The position numbers were made by a program, and so were the translations under genes. From positions 1-64,000 of the forward strand of contig DATNPK010000070.1 in NCBI GenBank assembly GCA_036703275.1: DNA of 64,000 nt, read 5' to 3'. The notes below the pieces were generated by a model. That model did no database searches. It was not told the DNA's origin and was given only the letters and a program-made list of their open reading frames with translations. The DNA comes from Coleofasciculaceae cyanobacterium. GTDB taxonomy: Bacteria > Cyanobacteriota > Cyanobacteriia > Cyanobacteriales > Xenococcaceae. Of this stretch, positions 1 to 8,931 are shown in pieces; position 1 is the first letter of the stretch, and every line of letters starts with the position of its first letter.

Positions 1-103
1 CGCCAAACCAACCGATATAGATTCGGTTGTTGGTGCTAGTAATCCACTGACAGAAGTTCTCCCATGCTCCGCGGGTTTCGCGTTGCTGTAAAGTAGTTGT
101 CAT
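1..103 (-). CDS. psbA: Photosystem II D1 protein, 5' end only
   Basis: Read on the minus strand from the ATG at 101-103, the first 34 codons give a peptide starting MTTTLQQRE and ending [13 protein letters not shown]. This is the conserved stromal N-terminus of PsbA, just before its first transmembrane helix. D1 binds the primary donor, pheophytin, the QB plastoquinone and most ligands of the manganese cluster. The gene runs off the left edge, so the copy type (standard or stress D1) cannot be judged. The long AT-rich leader separates it from leuC, which ends 219 bp upstream on the same strand, so psbA probably has its own promoter. Confidence 0.93.
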   Translation of the reverse strand, partial: MTTTLQQRETRGAWENFCQWITSTNNRIYIGWFG

Positions 104-131
104 CTGTTTTATGATTGCGTTTTATTTATTT

Positions 132-230
132 GTCTAGGTTCGTTCTTTTAGGAACTAGACTTGAGACGGGATAATAATGTGTCTCTTTTGTCTATATATA
201 TAGACTAGCTAACTTTAAAAGACTCGTCAA
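132..230 (-). promoter_or_regulatory. Candidate psbA promoter and 5'-UTR hairpin
   Basis: On the minus strand a TTGACG (225-230) lies upstream of an AT-rich box at 190-204 and could be the -35 region; the -10 is ambiguous. Nearer the start codon, 132-160 forms a stem-loop: GTCTAG pairs with CTAGAC and TTC with GAA, with one bulge. psbA leaders in cyanobacteria are known for light-dependent control of transcript stability, so a leader hairpin is plausible. The promoter assignment is inferred from spacing only. Confidence 0.35.
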
Positions 231-322
231 GTTTTGTAACACAATTCTTGACGATCTCCATCGAAAGTTATACGAACGCTTAATAATGACCATTGCTTCA
301 ACAAACACAGTAAAGACATTAG

Positions 323-1726
323 CTAAACTAACTCTCTTACATCAGTAACTTTACCTTTTACTGCTGCTGCTACCACCATTGCAGGACTCATCAGTAAGGT
401 TCTACCTGTAGATGAGCCTTGACGGCCTTTAAAATTACGATTAGAAGAAGAGGCACTAATCTGATCGCCTTGTAACTTGTCTGGATTCATTGCCAAACAC
501 ATAGAGCAGCCTGGTTCACGCCATTCAAATCCAGCTTGTTTAAAAATTTTGTCCAAACCTTCGGCTTCAGCTTCTTGTTTAACTCGTTCCGAACCAGGAA
601 CCACAAACGCCTTAACCTCTGATGCAACATGATGCCCTTGAGCTACTTTAGCTGCTTCCCTGAGATCGCTAATCCTGCCGTTGGTACAGCTACCGATAAA
701 GCAAATGTCCACCTTAGTTCCTTTGAGAGGTTTACCTGGAGTTAGTTTCATATAACTATAGGCTTCTTGGGCGATCGCCTGATCGCTTGGAGGTAACTCA
801 TTAGCAACGGGAATAGTTTCGCTAATGCCTAATCCCTGTCCTGGAGTAATACCCCAGGTTACAGTAGGTTCAATCTCAGCAGCGTTAAAAGACACGACAT
901 CGTCATATACAGCAGCGTCATCACTGCGAATACTGCGCCACCACCGTACTGCCTTCTCCCAAGCTTCTCCTTGGGGAGCAAAATCTCGACCTTTAAGATA
1001 AGAAAAGGTAGTTTCATCGGGGTTTATATAGCCGCAGCGCGCACCACCTTCAATCGACATATTGCAAACGGTCATTCGTTCTTCCATACTCATGGCTTCA
1101 AAGGTAGAGCCTGCAAATTCATAGGCAAAGCCAACACCACCTTTGACACCTAGCTTGCGAATAATATGGAGAATTACATCTTTGGCAAAAACACCATGAG
1201 GTAGTTTGCCGTTAATTTCAATTTTGCGTACTTTTAACTTAGCTAGAGCCAGAGTCTGAGAAGCCAGGACATCTCTTACCTGAGAAGTTCCAATCCCAAA
1301 AGCGATCGCGCCAAACGCGCCATGAGTTGAAGTATGAGAGTCACCACAGGCTACGGTCATTCCTGGTTGAGTTAAACCCTGTTCGGGGGCAATAACGTGG
1401 ACGATACCTTGGTTTCCCGAACCAACATTGTAAAATTGGATTCCGTAATCTTTAGTGTTTTGTTCCAGAGCCTGAATCATTTCTTCTGCTAGCACGTCAA
1501 CAAAAGGGCGATCCTGGTTTTGGGTTGGCACAATATGATCTACCGTAGCGACTGTTCTTTTAGGAAATAAGACCTTAAGCTTTCTCTCCCGCAGCATCGC
1601 AAAAGCTTGGGGGCTGGTCACTTCATGAATTAAATGCAAACCAATAAATAGCTGAGTTTGGCCAGAAGGTAATCTACCAACGGTATGCAAATCCCAAACC
1701 TTATCAAACAATGTTCCCTGACTCAT
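323..1726 (-). CDS. leuC: 3-isopropylmalate dehydratase large subunit
   Basis: LeuC (467 aa) with LeuD isomerises 2-isopropylmalate to 3-isopropylmalate in leucine synthesis in the cytoplasm. The aconitase-type [4Fe-4S] ligands are present: C347 in GSCTNG, and C407 and C410 in GCSMC, at the same positions as in the E. coli enzyme. The N-terminus ([10 protein letters not shown]) and the length are typical. leuD is not adjacent: psbA follows downstream and ftsH lies upstream, so the subunits are encoded apart or leuD lies elsewhere. The ATG start at 1726 fits family alignments. Confidence 0.97.
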   Translation of the reverse strand: MSQGTLFDKVWDLHTVGRLPSGQTQLFIGLHLIHEVTSPQAFAMLRERKLKVLFPKRTVATVDHIVPTQNQDRPFVDVLAEEMIQALEQNTKDYGIQFYNVGSGNQGIVHVIAPEQGLTQPGMTVACGDSHTSTHGAFGAIAFGIGTSQVRDVLASQTLALAKLKVRKIEINGKLPHGVFAKDVILHIIRKLGVKGGVGFAYEFAGSTFEAMSMEERMTVCNMSIEGGARCGYINPDETTFSYLKGRDFAPQGEAWEKAVRWWRSIRSDDAAVYDDVVSFNAAEIEPTVTWGITPGQGLGISETIPVANELPPSDQAIAQEAYSYMKLTPGKPLKGTKVDICFIGSCTNGRISDLREAAKVAQGHHVASEVKAFVVPGSERVKQEAEAEGLDKIFKQAGFEWREPGCSMCLAMNPDKLQGDQISASSSNRNFKGRQGSSTGRTLLMSPAMVVAAAVKGKVTDVRELV

Positions 1727-1937
1727 ATAACTAAAGGCTGCTGATGCTCAATATTAAAAGTATCTGTCGTCTATTTTACAATTTTTAGCTGAAGCACAAA
1801 TATTTTAGAGCTGAATATCACTTTTTATTACAATTTTTCTGGTCAAAACTAGAAATAGCCATAGTTAAAAGGCAGTACTCAGGTACTGAGTACTGCCAAT
1901 GTTGAGCTGACAAATATTTAGTTTGAACTAAATTAAT

Positions 1938-3788
1938 TTAAGCTAAAGATGCCATTTTCACATCATTGTTTGCTAAAACATCTTGTAACTCGTCTGCTTC
2001 TACCGTTTCCTTCTCGATTAGCATTTCTGCCAAACGGTCTAGGATATGGCGATTTTCAGTCAAAACTTTTTTCGCACGACTATAAGCCTGATCGACATAG
2101 TTACGAACTTCTTCGTCGATCGCTGCTGCGGTTTCATTCGAGAAATCGCGGTCAGAAGCAATATCGCGACCCATAAAAACGTTACCGTTCTGGCGACCCA
2201 AAGCTACAGGACCTAAGCGATCGCTCATGCCAAAGCGAGTTACCATTTGACGCGCTACTCTAGTTACCTGCTGAAGGTCATTAGAAGCACCAGTAGTTAC
2301 TTCTTCTTCACCGTAGATAATTTCTTCTGCTAGACGACCACCCAAAGCGACCGCCATCTGGTTTTGCAGATAAGAGCGAGAATACAAACCAGACTCCATC
2401 CGTTCTTCACTAGGAGTAAACCAGGTCAAACCGCCAGCACGTCCACGGGGGATAATGCTAATTTTTTGTACGGGGTCGTAGTCGGGCATTAAAGCACCAA
2501 TTAAAGCATGACCAGCCTCATGATAAGCAACTAGCTCTTTGCGTTTTTCGCTCATGACGCGGTTTTTCTTCTCAGGTCCTGCCATAACGCGATCGATTGC
2601 GTCATTAACCTCATCCATCGAGATTTCGGTCAAACTACGACGAGCAGCCAAGATTGCCGCTTCGTTGAGCAAGTTAGCCAAGTCTGCACCTGTAAAGCCA
2701 GGAGTACGACGAGCAACTTTGTTGAGGTCTACGTCTTTGGCTAGGGTTTTGCCACGAGCGTGAACGTTAAGAATTTCTTGACGACCTGAATAGTCAGGAC
2801 GATCTACTACTACCTGACGGTCGAAACGACCAGGACGCATTAAGGCAGAGTCCAATACGTCGGGACGGTTGGTAGCAGCAATAAGGATAATGCCTGTATT
2901 GCCTTCAAAACCATCCATTTCAGTTAGCAGTTGGTTGAGAGTTTGTTCGCGCTCATCGTTACCACCGCCAAGACCTGCACCACGTTGACGACCCACCGCA
3001 TCGATCTCATCGATAAACACGATACAGGGCGCGTTAGCTTTTGCTTGCTCGAATAGGTCACGGACGCGAGAAGCACCGACACCGACAAACATTTCAACAA
3101 ATTCCGAACCAGAAATACTAAAGAAAGGTACGCCAGCTTCACCAGCAACTGCTTTAGCGAGTAAAGTTTTACCTGTCCCTGGAGGGCCAACTAACAGCAC
3201 CCCTTTAGGAATTTTGGCTCCAATTGCTGTAAAGCGATCGGCGTTTTTCAGAAAGTCTACTACTTCGGTAAGTTCTAGCTTTGCCTGTTCGATACCAGCA
3301 ACATCACCAAAAGTTACCTGTGTTTTTGGCTCCATTTGGACTCTAGCTTTGGATTTACCAAAGTTCATTGCCTGAGAGCCAGGTCCACTTTGCGCTCTTC
3401 TAAGCAAGAAGAATAATCCAACTAGTAATAGGATTGGGAATAATAGGCTGCTCAAAGCTCTAAATAACCATCCTTCATCACTTTGCGGCAACACAGATAT
3501 GTCAACGCCGTTGTCGCTCAAAATGTCAATTAACTGAGGATCGTTGGGGAGGTTAACCAAAATGGGTGTGCCTTCTCGATCTATAACCTGCGCTTTAGTA
3601 CGGTCTGCACTAATTTTGACGGTTTCTACTTTGCTGTTTTGAACTTCATCAATTAACCGACTATAAGGCCAGGTTTGACTAGCTTGGGGTTGTTTATCTA
3701 AAAAGGCAGTACCCAACGCAACTACCACTATGGCTAACAGAACATATAGTCCTGCATTACGCCACTTTTTGTTATTATCTTTGCTCAC
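1938..3788 (-). CDS. ftsH: ATP-dependent zinc metalloprotease FtsH
   Basis: Membrane-anchored AAA+ protease of 616 aa. Two transmembrane segments (about 13-30 and 112-130) flank the lumenal domain. The Walker A GPPGTGKT is at 201-208, Walker B IVFIDEID at about 256-263, and the zinc site HEAGH at 423-427. In cyanobacteria such hexamers degrade damaged D1 during photosystem II repair; the length and the N-terminal KKWRNAGLY resemble the FtsH1/FtsH3 branch, but paralogue identity is not settled. The start is GTG at 3786-3788, supported by a GGGAGG ribosome site a few bases upstream. Its closeness to psbA is suggestive only. Confidence 0.96.
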   Translation of the reverse strand: MSKDNNKKWRNAGLYVLLAIVVVALGTAFLDKQPQASQTWPYSRLIDEVQNSKVETVKISADRTKAQVIDREGTPILVNLPNDPQLIDILSDNGVDISVLPQSDEGWLFRALSSLLFPILLLVGLFFLLRRAQSGPGSQAMNFGKSKARVQMEPKTQVTFGDVAGIEQAKLELTEVVDFLKNADRFTAIGAKIPKGVLLVGPPGTGKTLLAKAVAGEAGVPFFSISGSEFVEMFVGVGASRVRDLFEQAKANAPCIVFIDEIDAVGRQRGAGLGGGNDEREQTLNQLLTEMDGFEGNTGIILIAATNRPDVLDSALMRPGRFDRQVVVDRPDYSGRQEILNVHARGKTLAKDVDLNKVARRTPGFTGADLANLLNEAAILAARRSLTEISMDEVNDAIDRVMAGPEKKNRVMSEKRKELVAYHEAGHALIGALMPDYDPVQKISIIPRGRAGGLTWFTPSEERMESGLYSRSYLQNQMAVALGGRLAEEIIYGEEEVTTGASNDLQQVTRVARQMVTRFGMSDRLGPVALGRQNGNVFMGRDIASDRDFSNETAAAIDEEVRNYVDQAYSRAKKVLTENRHILDRLAEMLIEKETVEADELQDVLANNDVKMASLA

Positions 3789-4343
3789 TCTGACAGCCTC
3801 CCTTAGCTGAAGATATAAGAATCTCTGTTTTTATTTTAACGAGTGTTACCTTGTCGAACTCCATGGATTGGCGGAGTTAAATCTGACTGGTTACACTAAC
3901 GAAGCAGGGCAGATAAAATTTTGAATTAAGTTCAGCATCATTGCCCCTTGTGAATGCCAGCCCTACTCAAAACGGCAGGGTACGGTTCACATAAAATAGT
4001 CCGATTAAGTACAGTTTAAGATATGTAAAGACAAAGGAATACCAGTATTTATCGCTTTTTCATTTTAACGTTGTTAACTTATGTTAACGTTTCTCAGGAA
4101 AAATTTACCAAAGAATTTTCAAAAACTAGCAAAATTGTTTCATAGCTAATATTAATAATATTAAAAATTCAAATTATTAATATTTAAAAAATAAGCGTGG
4201 CTTATGTTGCTGTTGACCAATCACATAAAACCACGCATGGCAAGAATATTACACATCGCTTTTATCTACTACATTGCCAATCGACAAACAACTATAAGCT
4301 AGTAAACACTCACTACAGTCGATCAACAGTATTAAAAAGCAGT
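3789..4343. other. Intergenic region, imperfect hairpin, no gene
   Basis: This 555-bp spacer lies between ftsH and the orphan gene. No credible reading frame was found. An imperfect stem at about 3952-3992 begins GTGAA and closes with TTCAC, with inner CCCT/AGGG pairing. It falls in the upstream region of ftsH and could be a structured leader or a decayed repeat. The rest is AT-rich. Confidence 0.4.
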
Positions 4344-4829
4344 TTAAGATTGAACTAAACTCCATCCCCTGCTACATTTAACTTTACCTTGAATAACAGT
4401 ATTGAGGTACTGTAGCCTGATGCCATACTTATTACCTAGCTCTTTGGCAGTGCAATGCTCTAAAATATTTCTTTTCTCGTTTTTCCAGCTGTAGGTGTTT
4501 TGATCGAGATGCAAATCGCTCTGTTTAACGGAAGACGAAGCTTCCACCATAGGAATTAATTCAAGAGCTGAATCTTCTACTAAAACTACTTGAGCAACTA
4601 GCTCTCCTATCTCTTGATTAGTAGCTGCTAAATTCAATCTTTTTATACCATCCTTGACATTAAGTTTTTTCATGCCAAATCTACTTTTTGTACCATCTGT
4701 AGCAAAGATAATTGGATCGGTTACACCAGATTCTAAGAGGCTTTTAGCTAATTCTGGATTGTGATAATTCTTTGTAGGTACAAGAAGAGTCAGATCTTTA
4801 AGGGCAGCTTGATAGGTAATCTTTTTCAT
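4344..4829 (-). CDS. Hypothetical protein, possible C-terminal helix-turn-helix
   Basis: I do not recognise this 161-aa protein. The first 100 residues form a mixed alpha/beta region without clear motifs. The C-terminal part (about 125-161) reads ILEHCTAKELGNKYGIRLQ, then a GKV..SRGWSLV ending, which resembles the short helix-turn-helix repeats at the ends of some homing-endonuclease-associated proteins (NUMOD/IENR type). That resemblance is weak. It has no signal peptide or membrane segment. It stands alone between two long AT-rich spacers, which suggests an acquired gene. The ATG at 4829 is the only good start. Confidence 0.55.
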   Translation of the reverse strand: MKKITYQAALKDLTLLVPTKNYHNPELAKSLLESGVTDPIIFATDGTKSRFGMKKLNVKDGIKRLNLAATNQEIGELVAQVVLVEDSALELIPMVEASSSVKQSDLHLDQNTYSWKNEKRNILEHCTAKELGNKYGIRLQYLNTVIQGKVKCSRGWSLVQS

Positions 4830-5633
4830 AGTTAATTAAGCTCTGTCACTATTAGAAGAACATTGGCTAGAAGTATTCTTATATAAAGCGGTTAATATTA
4901 TTTTCAGGAAAATTTTTCTTTGAGGCTACTACGATCTTGATTGTTTGATAAGAGATTTGTAGCTACCAAAGAATTTAAAATAATTTAATGGTCTGTTAAG
5001 GTCGTCTCAAGCAATTTTCCTGATTACTATACAATCGCAACTTAAGAACTTTCTAAGTATAAACTCTTTGAAACAAAAGAAGCATTGACTTGTCCATTGT
5101 ATTCATCTGCGCAATTTTACTCATCCGTATTTGTACTGATTTTTAATTAAATTTAATAAAAATGTTGGCACACTTAATTAAAAAAAATTAAAGCCTTAGT
5201 TTATATATACAAACTAAATTTAGTTAATCCAGATTAAGACAAAATAGCCTAATTTTATTTCGATTAAAGTAGCTTAAGTTTAGAGAGTTAAGGCTAAACG
5301 ATCCAAGACTATGACTTGATTTAAATACATTCAAGGTAATATGGGATACTAAAATTAAGTTTTAGAATAACATTGTTGAGCGCAAATCCAAAAAACAGCC
5401 AAGATAATAAAATAAAGGTGGGAACATAGAAATAAATATTTATGATGAGACACAAAATTTGATTATTTTATCTTTTAACAAAATTAACTTAAATATGGTA
5501 ACTCCACTTGAGCAAGACTTGGCGATCGCGTATTTTCACGTTAGAACAATTACGCAGAAGAATACAAAACTAGATAATTTATTGGATTAACCGCATCAAG
5601 CCTTGGCGATCGCATATTTTGCCAAAAATTGAA
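4830..5633. other. AT-rich gene-poor spacer
   Basis: About 800 bp with no convincing coding region. Two near-copies of a HIP1-centred phrase, TTGGCGATCGC followed by a TATTTT tail, occur at about 5519 and 5603. A 31-codon frame at 5495-5590 has no ribosome site and no recognisable product. No tRNA-like or terminator-like structure stood out. Confidence 0.5.
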
Positions 5634-6074
5634 CTAGTCAAAAGCTGACCGCAAGTAATTTTTAAGCGTAAATCGATAATTTTGGATCAAGACTGGCTGA
5701 CCAATTTTAAGCTGATTGAGGTTCTCAAGTTTTATACTGTTAGGCACACCATAATAAATTTGGTAACTAACTAAAGCAACATCAAAGCGACAGGGCAAAT
5801 CTGCAAGACGAGGATATTCAGCCAGATACAAAGCTGCTGTTTGCAGGATTTTATGCTGTTTAACCGAATCGATAGCGAGTAAACCATCTTCATCCCAATT
5901 ATTTTGACTGCGAGTTTTTACTTCGACAAAAGCGATCGCGCCTTTTACTCGATCTTGAGCTATCAAATCGATTTCTCCCCAACGGCATCGCCAGTTTTGC
6001 TGTAATAATTCGTAGTTTTGTAGCTGTAACCATCGCCCAATTAGCTGTTCGCCTAAAGTACCGATCTCTTTCAT
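5634..6074 (-). CDS. YraN/UPF0102 family nuclease-fold protein
   Basis: Small soluble protein (146 aa from the ATG at 6074; a TTG three codons upstream is less likely). The conserved YraN core is clear: GTLGEQLIGRWLQ, then NWRCRWGEIDLIAQD and AFVEVKTRS, which carry the Asp and Glu-x-Lys residues of the Holliday-junction-resolvase/restriction-endonuclease fold. The family is widespread in bacteria and is presumed to act on DNA, but its role is not defined. It is divergent from the ATP-grasp gene that follows, with about 130 bp between them. Confidence 0.85.
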   Translation of the reverse strand: MKEIGTLGEQLIGRWLQLQNYELLQQNWRCRWGEIDLIAQDRVKGAIAFVEVKTRSQNNWDEDGLLAIDSVKQHKILQTAALYLAEYPRLADLPCRFDVALVSYQIYYGVPNSIKLENLNQLKIGQPVLIQNYRFTLKNYLRSAFD

Positions 6075-6202
6075 TAAATACAATCTTTAGCTAAAAAATC
6101 GCCGAATGGTGACTTGAAACATTGTCTGTTTGGCTACAGTGAAGAACACCCATTTAAGAGAAGTTGAAAGAGTAGTTCAACAGTTTTGAGTGCAAACCAA
6201 AC

Positions 6203-7309
6203 ATGAGTGGGAAGAGAATTTTCAATCACGATATCATGCACTGTACCCATGATGCGGTAGTCGGTAACTATTTGTATTCTGGCAGGGTATTAGGTATGAC
6301 TGAACCTGATGACTCGATTCAATTGCATCGGGATCTTCAATCTCAATGGACAGCAATTACGGCTCATTATCATAATATAGGTCTAAGTCATAGTCAAAAT
6401 CCGATTTGGGATGTTTCTTTTGAGCAATTGAGACAACATCCAGACTATGAGCCATCAGTGTTTATTTTTTGTGGCGCGCTTCATGACTCCAGTCAAGGTG
6501 ACAACTGGTTTCGCGAGCGCAATCAAGATTGGCAAGATGTAGTTGAATTTATCAATTCCAAAAATAATTTTATCCGTTTGGCAGAAGAGTTAGGCGTTAA
6601 TGTACCTCGAACTCTTTGTGCAGAAAATCAAACACAACTTAAAAATCATCCCGATATTCCTTATCCTTGTTATCTTAAGCCTGCCGTATCGGTAGATGGT
6701 GTAGGGATATATCGTTGTGCTAATTCAGAGGAGTTGAACAAAGCACTGGCTAAATTAGATGAACATATTCCCCTACAGTTGCAGCAAGAAGTAACGGCTA
6801 TCAAATTTCTCAACCTACAATATCAGGCAGAAGCAGAAAAAGCTGAACCATTGGCTGCTACCGAGCAAATCTTAGATGGCTTTGCCCATCAAGGTAATCG
6901 TTATCCAACCGCCGATCAACCTTGGGAATTAGTTCAGCCTCTGGCACAGTGGATGACCAACAAAGGAATGAAAGGAATTTTTGCCTTTGATGTAGCTACC
7001 GTAGAAACAAAAACTGGCATGGATTATTTTGCGATCGAATGTAATCCTAGATTTAATGGAGCTTCATATCCTACGGGCATAGCTCAAAAGCTGGACATCA
7101 ATCGTTGGTGTAGCGATAACTTTAGTACTAAGTATCATTCTTTAGCTGAGATAAAGCTAGGAGATTTGGAATATACTCCCTCTACAGGAACAGGAGTGAT
7201 TATAGTTAATTGGGGTAGTGTATTGGTAGGTAAGCTGGGAGTTCTTTTGGCTGGTTCAATTGAGCAACAAGAAGAACTTCGGCAATTACTCAAACAAAAG
7301 CTCAATTGA
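6203..7309 (+). CDS. ATP-grasp superfamily ligase, substrate unknown
   Basis: Predicted cytoplasmic ligase of 368 aa. The ATP-grasp nucleotide-binding lysine region is visible at about 153-166 (YPCYLKPAVSVDGVGIYRC). The metal-binding FAIECNPRFNGASYP follows at about 275-290. ATP-grasp enzymes join a carboxylate to an amine or thiol through an acyl phosphate. The substrate cannot be read from sequence. The N-terminal 100 residues (GKRIFNHDIMHCTHDA) are unlike RimK or D-Ala ligase and may define a cyanobacterial subfamily. It is convergent with the PNPOx-like gene downstream. Confidence 0.75.
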   Translation: MSGKRIFNHDIMHCTHDAVVGNYLYSGRVLGMTEPDDSIQLHRDLQSQWTAITAHYHNIGLSHSQNPIWDVSFEQLRQHPDYEPSVFIFCGALHDSSQGDNWFRERNQDWQDVVEFINSKNNFIRLAEELGVNVPRTLCAENQTQLKNHPDIPYPCYLKPAVSVDGVGIYRCANSEELNKALAKLDEHIPLQLQQEVTAIKFLNLQYQAEAEKAEPLAATEQILDGFAHQGNRYPTADQPWELVQPLAQWMTNKGMKGIFAFDVATVETKTGMDYFAIECNPRFNGASYPTGIAQKLDINRWCSDNFSTKYHSLAEIKLGDLEYTPSTGTGVIIVNWGSVLVGKLGVLLAGSIEQQEELRQLLKQKLN

Positions 7310-7340
7310 TTATTGATTCCTGTAAGTTGCTGACATATTG

Positions 7341-7370
7341 CCCCCTAAATCTGGGGGACTAACTTTATTT
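7341..7370. terminator. Possible bidirectional terminator hairpin
   Basis: CCCCC (7341-7345) pairs with GGGGG (7353-7357) across a 7-nt loop, between the convergent ends of the ATP-grasp and PNPOx-like genes. A T-rich stretch follows on the plus side. The same CCCCCTAAATCTGGGGG phrase is a common short repeat in cyanobacteria, so a role as terminator is only likely by position. Confidence 0.4.
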
Positions 7371-7437
7371 CTTGACCTGTAATTGTAATGTGACTTGTAT
7401 CAAACGGACTTATGATAATTATTAAATTAGGAATTTA

Positions 7438-8019
7438 CTAGGGATTTACTGGCTCAGTTGTCCAAGTTTGATCGCTCTGCAAAATATACCAGCAGCGTTG
7501 CTGAGGCTTGCTGCTTAATTGTAGATGATCGATTTTTTTAGGCGTTAATAATAGTAGGCAAAAATTGTTCAAAGGAGTATCGGCATCGGGAGGATCTACC
7601 TCAAAGGCAGACTTATCTGCTGCGGGTTGGGCGGGGTTGGGCCAAGCAAATTGCGATCGCGCTGAATCGGAAAGATTCTGCCAAGTAGTTTTACGTGCTT
7701 GCTGTAGGCTGTCATCTGCATCTATAACGGTGACTAACTGAAGACTTCCTGTAATCCTAAACTGTTCGCGAGTTTTGGTAAAGTACCAACAGACTTCGGC
7801 TAATGACTGATACTTGATGTCTTGAATTTTCGCGCTGCGAGAATCGGTAATTGTTTTCAGGCGATTTTGCTCATCATCCAAGAATCCGCGAAAAACTACG
7901 GTACGGTTAGCAGGATAGCCTTCAGGGGTAACGGTAGCCAATTGAAAATAACGCGAATGAGGTTTAGAACGGTTGCGGTGTATGGCACTGGATAAAGGCG
8001 ATCGCCAGGGAGCAAGCAT
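7438..8019 (-). CDS. Pyridoxamine-phosphate-oxidase-like FMN protein (Alr4036 type)
   Basis: Predicted 193-aa flavin-binding split-barrel protein. The N-terminus (APWRSPLSSAIHRN) and the strand pair QLATVTPEGYPANRTVVFRG match the Alr4036-type FMN-binding domain found in cyanobacteria. The segment CWYFTKTREQFRITG and the C-terminal NFCLLLLTP..IDHLQL are typical of this fold. It may oxidise pyridoxine/pyridoxamine phosphate or simply bind FMN; the true PdxH residues cannot be confirmed here. It is shorter than classical PdxH (about 215 aa). Confidence 0.82.
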   Translation of the reverse strand: MLAPWRSPLSSAIHRNRSKPHSRYFQLATVTPEGYPANRTVVFRGFLDDEQNRLKTITDSRSAKIQDIKYQSLAEVCWYFTKTREQFRITGSLQLVTVIDADDSLQQARKTTWQNLSDSARSQFAWPNPAQPAADKSAFEVDPPDADTPLNNFCLLLLTPKKIDHLQLSSKPQQRCWYILQSDQTWTTEPVNP

Positions 8020-8387
8020 AAATAATTGTTAATAATTGATGAGCGTTAATCAACAAGATTGATTTTAAACTTTTTAGGCAGTGTATTTATTTTTTGTCGA
8101 TTAAAAAGATTAACTAGTTTGAGGTTTACTTTTAAGCTAAACTCAGTCATTTTTTCTTGCGATCGCGAGCCTTTAATTTAGACAACATATAGATCTGAGC
8201 CAAAATGATCGATTGAATCTTTACAGTATGAAAATGAAATCAGGATGAAATTGCTTTGCTGCTTTAGTTATAAATTACGGTTCATTCATTAGCAAGATGT
8301 GATGAATATTCAGGGCTTATAGCTTAAATATTGTAGGCAACTACAAACTAGATCACTTTGAACTAAATAATTAGGAGAATCAAAATT
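8020..8387. other. Divergent promoter region, no gene seen
   Basis: This 368-bp spacer separates the PNPOx-like gene and the copper-storage gene. One HIP1-type site lies near 8160. A GGAG ribosome site (TAGGAGAATC) precedes the ATG at 8388. No operator palindrome was recognised. Confidence 0.4.
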
Positions 8388-8735
8388 ATGACAGCTACTC
8401 AAACTCAATCATCTAACTTGGAAACTTGTATTCAGGCTTGTTTGGAGTGCCTGAAAGACTGTGAAAACTGCGCCACGGCTTGTCTAAACAGCGACATGGT
8501 GCAAATGATGTCCCAATGTATTCAATTATGCCGTGACTGTTCCGATACTTGCGATCTATGCGCTCGTTTGATGATGCGCCAATCGGGTATTTATGCTCAA
8601 ATGTGCGGTGTTTGCGCTGAAGTTTGCGATCGCTGTGCTGAAGAGTGTAGCAGTCACGACAGCGACCACTGTAAACGCTGTGCCGAATCCTGCCGTCGTT
8701 GTGCTGAGTCTTGCCGTCAAATGGCAGCAGCATAG
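8388..8735 (+). CDS. Cytosolic four-helix-bundle copper-binding protein (Csp/DUF326)
   Basis: A 115-aa protein with 21 cysteines arranged as repeated CxxC and CxxxC pairs along amphipathic helices (CIQACLECLKDC, CIQLCRDC, CGVCAEVCDRC, CKRCAESCRRC). This is the pattern of Csp copper-storage bundles, where thiols lining the core bind many Cu(I) ions. There is no Tat or Sec signal peptide, so it should be cytosolic like Csp3. It would buffer copper needed for plastocyanin and oxidase. It stands just upstream of the AAA/WD40 gene and the peroxiredoxin-ZIP-Dps-Gor block, suggesting a metal/redox neighbourhood. Confidence 0.9.
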   Translation: MTATQTQSSNLETCIQACLECLKDCENCATACLNSDMVQMMSQCIQLCRDCSDTCDLCARLMMRQSGIYAQMCGVCAEVCDRCAEECSSHDSDHCKRCAESCRRCAESCRQMAAA

Positions 8736-8931
8736 ATAAATTTTAGAGCGTTGTGCATCCGCTGGTGAGATTACTCAAGTCGATTAAAAGACTCGGAGAC
8801 TAATTATTTGCGACTCTTCATTCATATCCTAATCGCATTTAACATTCATCATTTATCAACAACTTGTTCAATGTTCAATGTTTAGTTAAAAAACAACTAA
8901 AATTGATTATGGCAAAATGGTCATGATTTAA

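Noticed and set aside
5495-5590. 31-codon frame in the AT-rich spacer
   Set aside because: No ribosome site or family; too short to support.
8413-8733. 106-codon minus-strand frame opposite the copper-storage gene
   Set aside because: It mirrors the Cys-rich gene, has no family match, and results from biased codon use on the plus strand.
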